Shown in pieces: positions 24,725 to 34,827 of a stretch of DNA of 64,000 bases. The stretch comes from Calonectria ilicicola (lineage: Eukaryota > Ascomycota > Sordariomycetes > Hypocreales > Nectriaceae): the NCBI GenBank assembly GCA_020809705.1, contig CP085829.1, positions 1,798,001-1,862,000 of the forward strand. The letters are read 5' to 3'. A program made the position numbers and the translations under genes. The notes beneath the pieces are model-generated. The model did no database searches. It was not told the origin of the DNA and saw only the letters and a program-made list of their open reading frames with translations. Each line of letters opens with the position of its first letter. The first letter of the stretch is position 1.

Positions 24725-26314
24725 ATGGATCGTGAGATACTTATTTCTAAAGCTATGAAAATAGCTAGTACTACTATAGTCGTGTAGGCTGCTAGAGATA
24801 CCGGGGTGCGCCGGTTAATACTTTGGGATTGACTTGCAGGAGCCTAGAATATCTACAAGGCTAAGGAATCAATCTAAAGATTATTTAAAATATAAAAGAA
24901 AGAATTAGTAAAATAGATTTTTATATAGGAAGAAGTTGGCTATGTTTTATTATGGTATTATATTTGGTTTTTTATGTAATATATTCTTGTATATAGTAGT
25001 AATGATAAATTATTTAGTTATAATTAAATTTTATATTTTTTAAAATATTATAAGAATATTAAAATAAAGCTATTAAAAGCTCTTAAATATATTTAAATAT
25101 ATTATATTATTAAGAAAAATATATAGGATTTTTATTATTATTTTTAATATTAGATTATATTAAAATACATTATTATTAGTTATTTTTATAATTATAATAA
25201 GATTAATATAAGGAAGGGTAAGATTAAAGTTAGAAAAGTAGTTAATATAATTATAACTATCTTTGCTAATATTAAGAAAGGTAATATAATTAATTGGATG
25301 ATGATTTTAAAGTATATTAATACCCTTAGATTAAGGCTATTACTATATATTATTTTTATTAATTATAATCTTTAAGGATAGTGGTTTCCTAATGCTTTTT
25401 CTAACTAGAAGTATAAGTGTAGTTCTAGTGGCTGGTATAATATTAAAATCTTTAAAAAGTGGTTTAAATATATATTTCTTCTATAGATAATACTATTAAA
25501 GCTAGGGCAATAAAGGCTTCTTATACTTAATAATTATAAGTTATATATATTAATAGAAATAATATATATAATATAGAAGAATAAAGTCCAGCTATTATAT
25601 TTACTTTTATATTTATTATATATTATATAGCTATTTAATATTAATATTTTTAAGCTATTAAAAGAGTATTTTCATTAGAAAATAGCTAGCTTTAACACCT
25701 TCAATATCTCCACCCCTATCTATAAAAAGCATTTTATTTAAATATATAAAGAGGCATTAAAAAAAGCATTTTCAAAAGAGAATATTCAAGGCAGATTTTG
25801 CAGTTCTAGGATATACCCATTTAACCCTAATCGCAGGTTATTTGGCCTTCTCAAGCTAAAGCGAAAAATAGCCCCCTTAACACCACCCCAGCCTGCCATA
25901 TAGCTCTGGCGTATAGAAGACCAACCTTTCTAAACTCCTAAAAGTATAAAGGAAGTTTGGGATTAGTTAAATTTGGTATAGAAAGACCTTATAGCTACCA
26001 GTCACAGTCTACAGGCTATTACACTTAAAACAAGGAAGGAAATTAATTATTAAAGTTATCTTTTAGCTGTAACCAATAAAGAGAATGCCATTTTAAAGAA
26101 TGAACTTGAATTAAGGAAGCCTCAAGATCGTAAGGCAGTGGATTACAACCCCAATAAGACTTTTGCTCGCATTGAGGAGATTGGAAAAGCCCAGGAAGAG
26201 GCAGAGCAGGCTGCGAGCCGGTACGAGAAGAAGCATGCACCCAAATTAAAAGATGAGGCTATGGAAATTGCACGTATGGATAAGGAGGCAATGTTCTATG
26301 AGTGGCAGTTGTAG
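24725..26314 (+). pseudogene. RIP-inactivated Fot1/pogo transposase
   Basis: From an ATG at 24725 to a TAG at 26312-26314 the sequence is exactly 530 codons in a single register. It is interrupted by many in-frame stops but apparently not by insertions or deletions. N-terminal remains (AARDTGV, LAGA around 24780-24850) resemble the pogo helix-turn-helix region. A DDE-core remnant reads RLLIL at 25514-25528, where the family has the catalytic Asp just after. A YPFNPNR motif near 25800 resembles the (I/V)(F/Y)PFNPDRVL signature downstream of the third catalytic residue. From 26075 to the stop the frame is clean (Lys/Glu-rich). Family assignment is from motif recognition. No activity is possible. 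Confidence 0.85.
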
Positions 26315-26382
26315 ATAGTCAATTGAAGCTATTTTCGTTGAGAAATTGAGTAGTTACATGCGACCGTGGTGATGCTGTTCGG

Positions 26383-26422
26383 GTGGCGGTTTTGGGGGGG
26401 TGGCGGAGTTCTGGGTGGGGAC
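26383..26422 (-). repeat. Right terminal inverted repeat core
   Basis: Counterpart of the left TIR core (two mismatches in 40 bases). It extends outward to 26438, next to the flanking TA at 26439-26440. It lies about 220 bases upstream of the MZM1 start codon. Confidence 0.88.
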
Positions 26423-26656
26423 GTTACTGTAGCCACTGTACGCCGCCACAACAAAAGTTCCGGCGATTGGTCAGCCATGCCCGGGCAATGGGAACTTTTT
26501 TCGCTCTCTGATCCAACATCCATCATATAATTCAACCACAACGAAGGCCATTACGACGACGCTAACCGACAACCATAGCGGTCTGGACTGTATACATCAA
26601 CGCGCGCCCTCAACGCTGTTTAGATTAACTCCATTGCGTGCTCTTAGCCCATCACC

Positions 26657-27207
26657 ATGTCTCTGGCTCTGTCAGTCTACCGAAACCTATGGCGTTCTGC
26701 CAGGATCGCCTTTCAAGGTATGCTGATCCTCAAGTTGCGGTCTTCCCCGTGGCTTTTCTTGGCCAATTGGCATTTGTGTTCTCAAAATTCACAACCGCCT
26801 CTTAGTGTTTCATTAAAACGTGCTAATAATCTCTCAACCTGCAGGTGACGCCCCAACCCTCGCTGCCGCCCAAACCCAGATTCGCAATGAGTTTCGCCAA
26901 AAGGCTGCTCTCGATCCCACAGATGCCAGTGTCCCCGCCGCAATTGAGCACGCTCGGGAGGTGGCCAGAGTTCTGCGTGAGAACGTAGTTCAGGGCAGCA
27001 AGACCGATGAGGGCAAGGACACTTACCGTAGGTTTTGTCCCATTATACAAGACAGCACCACTCGGCCGGTATATATAACCATTACTAATGCATTGCTTCT
27101 CTTTTCTAGAACTGCGGATACACGAATATACTGAGAGGGGAGACAATGAGTCTATAAAGACGGCTGGCAACGGCACCGTCCAGGGTGGTGGTTGCGGATG
27201 CCGATGA
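26657..27207 (+). CDS. MZM1: Complex III assembly factor MZM1 (LYR protein)
   Basis: Three exons, 26657-26717, 26845-27027 and 27110-27207, sum to 342 bases and 113 aa. The N-terminus carries an LYR-type motif (SVYRNLWRSARIAF). The rest is a helical bundle typical of small LYR proteins, ending LRIHEYTERGDNESIK. That matches fungal Mzm1 (animal LYRM7), a mitochondrial matrix chaperone that stabilises the Rieske Fe-S protein before its insertion into the bc1 complex. The C-terminus has an unusual Gly-Gly-Gly-Cys-Gly-Cys-Arg ending. It is divergent from zuotin, with the dead transposon between them, and convergent with SLT11. Confidence 0.88.
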
Positions 27208-27458
27208 GAAGCCATCACCTATTCTTGTACAAACATGTAACATTATGTTATGATACCCTCCAAACAATGTTCCGATATGATCATCGCTCAACCACCATGA
27301 GCAGGCTGTCTGTCATGTGCTGTGTCTTAATCTCTTATTGCCGTTTTCGCCAATAGCCCCTAAACCATTTGGCCTCAATCGCCCAACGCCCAAACACCAT
27401 AAGCATAAAATGCTGTAAATCGAATGCACACATAACCACCTTTACCGCCGTTCTACCT

Positions 27459-28667
27459 TCAGTTCCCCGCAAGGCTGGCATAATTGGGCATGTCAGCCGC
27501 TCCTGGGGGTGCAGCCACTGTCGCGGGCTGACCTCCCTGTCGACTTCCAGAGCCTGCGGCACCACCTTCGATTGCCCTTGCCTGACCCTTTGACGGACCC
27601 GAACGTTGTCGAGCATCTTGAAGCATCTGGGTCCGCTGTTCCTTGTCCATTGTACCAATTGCCTTTGGTACTCCCCATCTCACGCGCAGTGGACACCCTG
27701 AGATGACAGCACGTCCTTGGCAGGCTTCCGCTGCCTTCTCTGCTGCTTCTCTGGTTTCATAGTTGACAAATGCGCAGTGCGACATGTGCGAACAAACCAA
27801 GCTCTTAATTCTGCCATATGCCTTGAAGAAGTCTCGTAGCTTAAACTCTGGCAGGTCATCCTCAACACCAGTCACAAAGAGTGACATGATATTCTTATCC
27901 TGTGGCGGGAGCCAGTCGCGCGGGCTGGGAGGCAGCTGGGCAGCACTGGGGAAAGCCTGTCGCGCCTTTCCGCCAGCCTTGGCTCCCGCAACAGCGGCTG
28001 CTCTGCTATCACGCGTTCGGATCGGCCCTGGTCCTCCCAGTCCAGCTCCAACGGCTGCCTTTCCTCCAGTCGCACCTTCAGCTGTGTCTGCATCAACCGC
28101 CTTTCCTTTTCGGAAATAAGGCTTGCTGTTGGCAAGGCGCCGCAATAACTCGCGCGCCTTTTCGTCTGTCTTCTGATACTGCTCTGTGCCAACCTTGCCT
28201 TCTTCAATCAGCTTCTCATTATTCTGTGCGAAATATTCGCGGTTGACATCAGATTGTGGACCTGGCGCGACCATCTTGAGAGCAGCATCGCGAACAACGA
28301 TGGGGAGACCGAAGGAAAGATCGAGCATGCAACATTGGCAGCAGTTCTTCAGGCGCGCGCATGTCAAGCAGACGTTCGTTCGTTTTTTTCGACCATGGGC
28401 ACGATCGGCGTTCCAGCTAAAAACTGTAAAGGGTCTCGTGCACTGCAAGAGAAAACAGAACAGTAGTCAGTAAAAGATAAACAAATGGTTATTCAGGAAT
28501 ATGCGGGATCAGGTTCGGTGGGGTCTTACCAGTTTGCACTCAGCGCCATAGTCTTCCTTGAGCATTTTGACGTAGGGATTGTCAGGCAGACATGTCTCGC
28601 AGACGGATGGAAAGTCGGTGGACTCCCAACCCGAGCGGTTGAGATCCTGTTTAATCTGAGGAGGCAT
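27459..28667 (-). CDS. SLT11: Pre-mRNA splicing factor SLT11/ECM2 (RBM22 family)
   Basis: Two exons, 28667-28530 and 28442-27459, with an 87-bp intron. The product is 373 aa. The N-terminal zinc-binding region has clustered Cys residues ([13 protein letters not shown], then [14 protein letters not shown]), and the intron splits it. An RRM lies at about residues 230-305 ([27 protein letters not shown]). The C-terminus is Gly/Ala/Gln-rich. This layout is that of Ecm2/Slt11/Cwf5 (human RBM22), which binds the U6 internal stem-loop and intron near the active site of the activated spliceosome. Length fits the family. It is divergent from ERG6 across 1.6 kb. Confidence 0.92.
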
Positions 28668-30227
28668 CGTGGATATGGACTGATGGTGATGAGAAGCGGC
28701 TCGGATGATATCGTGATGGGGCACCAGGGAACTTTTAGAGTCGCGCGCGGGACCTTGAAGAAAATCAGTCACGGCCGCCACCGAGGCTGCGCAGGTTGGC
28801 GTCTTACATAAGGCACAGATCTCAAGGTTGGAGCCCAAGCCACACTAGCAGCGGCGCACTGTTGGGGAACCAGAAAGAACTTATCGATAAGCACCTGGAA
28901 TTGGGGTCAGTGGCAAGGGCTGATGAGGTCAGTTTCCGGAAACTGTAGGAAGTGCAAGGATAGAATGAGCGGAACCCTGCTTGTTCCGATCAATATCTGC
29001 TCAGAAACGAAAATTCCGAGGAAAGTTCCCCGTAATATTACTTTTTAGTTATTTATCTGAGCGCTGCTATGGTCGTGTCTGCGTCCCATCATCTGGGCTT
29101 CCTCGAGTTCGGGATTCGCCTGCGCGAAAAATGTCCGGTTCATGCTCCACCAGGGAAGCAACACCAAAACGTACAGCACTCCAATTGCACCACAGCTTTT
29201 TCTGTGATGCTCAAGGACCGTTGCAGCTGCGCACGCGTTATTATTGGTCGATCCCACCACACCCATCCAGCAACTCGATCACCAGCATCTCCAAATGAAC
29301 GTGCACGGCAAAGTGGCCTCATATTCTTGATCCATGTCCCAATACCGAGCTTGAGTGCCGTCTCTCGTGCTACCATGTGTGCCGCACATGCCTCAGAACC
29401 CCCCTCCCATCTCTCTCGGCCGATCGTAGTCACTAAACCATGGTATGATATCAAGATGGGATCATTTGAGATCGTAGTTAGGCACCAGAAAGAGGAAAAT
29501 CCTGGGGCAGAATCGCCCACACCCCCAGATCGACAGCAGCGATTAGTGACAGAGATGGAAGAGTTGACAGAGATATGGAAAACGCCACTTTCACCCAGCA
29601 GCCAAGCACAAAACCCTGACTTGTAATCGATGGCGGCGTTGCCAACGGGCTTCTTGTGCACCCGTTCATCTCCCCCTTCTCTTTCTTTTTCGTAACGCGA
29701 CGCTTTCGTATTCGTATCAAACCTCCTCGACCCAATTTACTCCTGGATGCGCGGGCGACCTGTACCTTCACCGCCCTAGTATAGACCTACAAAACCAATA
29801 GGGGTACATGCGTGCTGCGCTTAGATTGCGGTAAACCAATGTACTGGGCCCTGCCACGAAAGGACTGGCTGTGGGGGAAGCAACAGACAGCTGCCCTTGA
29901 CGCGGATGCGATAGACACACCCACTATACCCTAAGGGGAATGGCACCCGGGTCATGATCAATACCCAATTGAGATTGGGTGTGTTGTGTCGTCCAGTCAG
30001 GGGAGGGCCCTGAAATTTGTTGGAAATGCCGTCGCTCCTTGCCAGTCGCCATTAAAACGGACGCCGCCTCCCTCGACAAATTGCCATTGTGTCCCATTGA
30101 CTTCTATTCTGTTGTCCTTTTCTTCCTACACCACCCTTTTCGGCCGCTCCATCACATCTATTCAACATCTCCCTAACTTCTTCGGATTCTTTCTTCCTTT
30201 TCAGGCCCAAGGTCCTACACATTCAAC
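28668..30227. promoter_or_regulatory. Divergent promoter region, SLT11 (-) / ERG6 (+)
   Basis: A 1.56-kb intergenic stretch. Two overlapping opposite-strand open frames of 170-185 codons (29069-29661) mirror each other and look spurious. The last ~130 bases before ERG6 are pyrimidine-rich, typical of a highly expressed fungal gene's leader. TTCGTATTCGTATC near 29704-29717 partly resembles a sterol-response TCGTATA element; I regard that as weak. Confidence 0.5.
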
Positions 30228-31617
30228 ATGGTTGCTTCTACCACCTCCGGTCTCGAGCGCGAGGACCACAAGCGTGATGCTGAGTTCAACAAGGCCATGC
30301 ACGGCAACTCTGCCCAGGCCCGTGGTGGAATTGCTGCCATGTTCAAGAAGGGTGGCTCTGCCAAGCAAGCCGCTGTCGATGAATACTTCAAGCACTGGGA
30401 CAACAAGCCCGCTGAGAACGAGACCGCTGAAGAGCGCGCTGTACGAATACGCAATTATTACCCCTCTCCTTCACCGATGTCTAACATATTTTTCAGGCCC
30501 GAACTGCCGAGTACGCCACTTTGACTAGACAGTAAGACATCCCTTTACCTACTTGACCGCAATTGATGTTGCGACTTGTCACCCCCCCTTTTTTTTGCTT
30601 GTTCTTTCCAACAATTTCAATGTGGGGTTCGCGGCTAACCCAGTCCACCATAGTTACTACAACCTCGCGACCGATCTCTACGAATACGGCTGGGGCCAGT
30701 CCTTCCACTTTTGCCGATTCTCCTACGGCGAGCCCTTCTACCAGGCCATTGCCCGTCATGAGCACTACCTGGCCCACAGCATCGGCATCAAGGAGGGCAT
30801 GAAGGTCCTCGATGTTGGCTGCGGTGTTGGTGGCCCTGCCCGTGAGATTGCCAAGTTCACGGGTGCTCACATCACTGGTCTCAACAACAACGATTACCAG
30901 ATCGAGCGTGCCACCCACTACGCTTTCAAGGAGGGTCTGTCGAACCAGCTCAAGTTCGTCAAGGGTGACTTCATGGTAAGTTAAACCTTGCCCAATGAAA
31001 TTCTATTGTTCTCTGATATTCATATTAACACTGTGCTTTAGCAAATGTCTTTCCCTGACAACTCATTCGATGCCGTCTACGCCATCGAGGCTACTGTCCA
31101 CGCTCCTACCCTGAAGGGTATCTACAGCGAAATCTTCCGCGTTCTTAAGCCCGGCGGTGTCTTTGGTGTTTACGAGTGGCTCATGACTGATGAGTACGAT
31201 AATGACAACCTTCGCCACCGTGAGATTCGACTTGGTATTGAGCAGGGTGACGGTATCTCCAACATGTGCAAGGTCGAGGAGGCTCTGGATGCCATCCGTG
31301 ATTCTGGCTTTGAGATGCTCCACCATGAGGACCTGGCAGTTCGCCCTGATCCCCTCCCCTGGTGGTGGCCTCTGTCTGGTGAGCTCCGATACGTCCAGAC
31401 CGTTGGTGACTTCTTCACTATTGCTCGAATGACCACCTGGGGTCGAACAATTGCTCACGGTCTGGCCGGTCTGCTCGAGACCTTCAAGTTGGCGCCTGCT
31501 GGTACAAAGAAGACAGCTGACAGTCTGGCCTTGGCCGCTGACTGCTTGGTTGCTGGAGGTCGGGACCACCTGTTCACTCCCATGTACCTCATGGTTGCCC
31601 GCAAGCCTGCTGCTTAA
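30228..31617 (+). CDS. ERG6: Sterol 24-C-methyltransferase
   Basis: Four exons, 30228-30440, 30497-30531 (35 bases), 30654-30975 and 31042-31617, giving 381 aa. The SAM-binding motif [11 protein letters not shown] lies at about residue 135. The conserved sterol-methyltransferase stretches [14 protein letters not shown] and [12 protein letters not shown] are present, and the C-terminal sterol-MT domain is complete. The enzyme transfers a methyl group from S-adenosylmethionine to C24 of zymosterol or lanosterol/eburicol precursors in ergosterol synthesis, at the ER or lipid droplets. Length matches yeast Erg6 (383 aa). Codon use is strongly C-ending, consistent with high expression. Confidence 0.97.
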
Positions 31618-32900
31618 ATGAGAGAAATCCGGTGAATAAAAATGAAGGAGGGGTTAGACGTGGGACGAGTGGGAATGATAAACTCGAGCCCGTGTGATGA
31701 GCCATGGCACGAGCTCCCGACATTACGCACAGATCATGCCAGAGGAAAGGCGGCCACTCCACGGGAATAATTGTAATCTACTGGGCCTGGTAGACGTCGA
31801 GACACTTGCGCGGCGAGGGTCCTCATCATGACTTTTTAGATGTATATATATATAAATTGGAGTGTCCCCTTGAAAACAATAAAAAGGACAATATGCCACC
31901 TGTCTCAGCCTATGAACTGACTCATCGCCGAGTGATTTCAGATTGTCATGAGAGAAGCGTTGAGGCACAACGAAGGTTTTTTGTTAGTCAGCGCGTGCCC
32001 CTTGTAGCGTCTTTGGGTGGTGTGTTGATTTGACATTAGTGGGGGGGATATGCAAGGAGTTTTCTTTCTCCGTTGATAAACCAACGACAACTTCTGACTT
32101 ACAGTTTGGTCCAACAAGGCCAATGCATGTGGAGGGTCCTGCAAAGAGCTTTCAGGGCTGGGCAATTCAACATCAGCTCGATATCCGATTTAATCCTTTC
32201 CTAAATCCATATCTTCTTGCTGTGAACGTTTGTTCCTGGGCGGCCGTTGTGGTGGGGAACGGTCCCGCGCGCCGCCCCCCCAAATGTTCACCCCAACAGA
32301 CTGGTTTGACCGGGCCGTTCGCTGTCGAGTCTACCGTGTAGGACGCGCTCCAAATGTGGTATTCGATCACTTTGGCCCTTTGCGTCTCCCCCAATGGCAG
32401 TTCAAACAGCCTCATAAAACCCCAGCATGAGCCTCCCAGCAGCGGCCTGGCAGTACGCAACCAGGGGGCAGGGCGGGGATAAGAGAGGCATAATGCTGGC
32501 CCGAGTTGCTATAGCGCTAGCGGAGGTTTGCTCGGTGTCTCTTTCACCCAGGTACCTAGGTGGCCCCGCGAAATACAGTGGCACGCCCAGGTACCTCGCC
32601 AACGGGATGATACGTACCGACGGCCCCAAAAAAAAAGCTGGCCGGAGAGCATCTCTTACCTCAACTCGGTGAAATTCCCTCTCAACCTGTCGAGTGTCTA
32701 CCCATCCCATCCTCTCTTTTCCTCCCTCCTCCGCCTTCGCCCGCTGCCATTCCCACGTCCACCTGTTGACGACGCTCGGGAAGAAGCTTTGTGCACATTT
32801 TTGCAGCTCGTCCTCAAGCTCCATTCCGACCCAATTGGCCCCTGCCGCCTCGAAGAGCCTTCCTCAACACCTCACCTCACCACCACAAAATACCATCACC
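31618..32900. other. Intergenic, ERG6 3' side / PDH E1-beta promoter
   Basis: No gene visible. Two AGGTACCT-containing blocks occur at about 32550-32561 and 32589-32598, and a pyrimidine-rich leader (32700-32900) precedes the PDH start. AGGTACCTAGG-like palindromes are frequent in these fungi and have no assigned role here. Confidence 0.5.
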
Positions 32901-34129
32901 ATGTCCCGCCTCCTCCGTCCCGCAGCTCGCCTAGCTGCCTCGACCCGAGCTATCGCTGCTAAGGCTCCCGCTGCACCTTACCTCGCCCAGCGCGCCGCCT
33001 TCGCCCGCCCCGTGCTCTTCGGCAACTCTCAATCCCGCTCATATGCTGACGGCGCTACCGGCGTCAAGGAGTACACTGTCCGAGATGCCCTCAACGAGGC
33101 TCTGGCCGAGGAGCTTGAGGCCAACCCCAAGGTCTTCGTCCTCGGTGAGGAAGTTGCTCAGTACAACGGTGCCTACAAGGTCACCAAGGGTCTTCTAGAC
33201 CGCTTCGGCGAGAAGCGCGTTATCGACACTCCTATCACTGAGAGTGGTTTCTGTGGTCTGGCCGTTGGTGCTGCCCTCAGTGGTCTCCACCCCGTCGTAA
33301 GTCTGATATTCTTGCAGCTTTATAACGTCAAAGGGCCCTATCTAACCAAGTCTGTGCGCCTTCCATCCAGTGCGAGTTTATGACCTTCAACTTCGCCATG
33401 CAAGCCATCGACCAGATCATCAACTCGGCCGCCAAGACCCTTTACATGTCCGGTGGTATTCAGCCTTGCAACATCACCTTCCGTGGCCCCAACGGTTTCG
33501 CTGCCGGTGTCGCCGCTCAGCACTCTCAGGACTACTCCGCATGGTACGGCAGCATTCCCGGTCTCAAGGTCGTCTCTCCCTGGAGCGCTGAGGATGCCAA
33601 GGGTCTCCTTAAGGCTGCCATTCGCGACCCCAACCCTGTCGTCGTCCTTGAGAACGAGTTGATGTACGGCCAGTCCTTCCCCATGTCCGAGGCCGCCCAG
33701 AAGAGCGACTTCGTTATCCCCTTCGGCAAGGCCAAGATTGAGCGCTCCGGCAAGGACCTCACCCTGGTTTCCCTATCCCGCTGCGTTGGCCAGTCCCTTG
33801 TCGCCGCTGAAAACCTCAAGAAGAAGTACGGCGTCGACGTTGAGGTCATCAACCTGCGATCCGTCAAGCCTCTCGATCTCGAGACCATCGTCCAGTCCAT
33901 CAAGAAGACCCACCGTCTCCTCGTTGTTGAGTCTGGTTTCCCCGCCTTCGGCGTCAGCTCTGAGATTCTTGCCCTGAGCATGGAGTACGCTTTCGACTAC
34001 CTCGATGCCCCTGCCCAGCGTGTCACTGGTGCTGAGGTTCCTACTCCTTACGCTCAGAAGCTCGAGGAGATGGCCTTCCCCACCGAGCAGCTCATTGAGG
34101 ACTACGCCGCTAAGCTGTTGCGATTGTAA
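32901..34129 (+). CDS. PDB1: Pyruvate dehydrogenase E1 component, beta subunit
   Basis: Two exons, 32901-33296 and 33371-34129, giving 384 aa. The first ~47 residues are Arg/Ala/Ser-rich with no acidic residue, a clear mitochondrial presequence ending near SQSRSYADG. The mature part starts [18 protein letters not shown] and carries the transketolase pyrimidine-binding domain ([36 protein letters not shown]) and the C-terminal domain ([21 protein letters not shown]). With E1-alpha it forms the thiamine-diphosphate decarboxylase of the matrix PDH complex. The intron falls inside the highly conserved [17 protein letters not shown] stretch. Tandem with ERG6 and SKI2. Confidence 0.97.
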
Positions 34130-34827
34130 GTTGAGTGTGGTGAAAACTAGACAGAGAGTTGAGGCGTCCGCCGGCCATTTAGGCCAATGTGGCGTCGGTA
34201 GCAGGGGCAGCATGTGATGCTCATAACGCTTATTCGCCTCCCGGTGTGGAACTTGTGGGTGAACTTAGGCGTACCTGGTCAACACTTTGTGATAGACGTG
34301 CGGAAGGGAGGGAATTGTAATTTTATTCCATGTTGCCATGTATACAGTCGGGCCCCGGCACCAGTCTTTATTAATGATCTATCTAACATCCACCTGTTGC
34401 CCGAAGTTTTTGTGAGAGAATTTTGTACATTATTATCAGTGATGCGTACCATTGTGGTGTCGTGATTGAGATTTCAACTAGATTCCAGTCTCATCTTCGC
34501 TCTCAGCTCTGTTGTCAAACTTTCACTGTCCACCAGCCCCAGTGACGATCAAGGTAATGTAGGTTAAGATTCAATGTGTACGGCTAGGATTTATTCTAAC
34601 CTTAAATAACGATTTTGCATATATACAGCAACCTACGTCCAGCAACAATTGGTGTTAAATCTGACACGCAGGTCTAGGGTAAACCCACCCAAATTTGTGC
34701 ATGTCCCGCATTGCCCAGACCTACGATGTCAATGGTGGGGCACTTCTCAGCCAACCTACAACCCACCTGCAGCTCCATCCTAGCTTTGTTGAAGTTCATC
34801 TGGTGCTTTTAACACGGATCAATAGGT
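34130..34827. other. Intergenic, PDB1 / SKI2
   Basis: A 0.7-kb spacer between tandem genes with no gene-like frame. The SKI2 start ATG sits inside GTATGT, which would also read as a perfect 5' splice site, so a 5' exon in this stretch cannot be excluded. Confidence 0.45.

Larger units (their letters stand above)
24562..26438 (+). mobile_element. Fot1/pogo-type (Tc1-mariner) element, RIP-degraded
   Basis: A 1,877-bp element flanked by TA on both sides (24560-24561 and 26439-26440). Its imperfect terminal inverted repeats are about 55 bp. The core 40 bases (24580-24619 against 26383-26422 reversed) match at 38 positions. Size, TA target and the encoded transposase fit the Fot1/pogo group common in Fusarium and relatives. 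The interior (about 24660-25800) is extremely AT-rich with TAA/TAG in every frame, as expected from C-to-T RIP mutation. The TIRs and the last ~270 coding bases are far less affected. It lies between the divergent zuotin and MZM1 start codons. Confidence 0.88.

Noticed and set aside
29069..29661. Overlapping 185- and 173-codon frames on opposite strands upstream of ERG6
   Set aside because: Mutually antisense frames without recognisable protein features; explained by local stop scarcity in a promoter region.
29700..29720. TCGTAT-like sterol response element upstream of ERG6
   Set aside because: Only a partial match (TTCGTATTCGTATC), more than 500 bp from the start codon; too weak to annotate.
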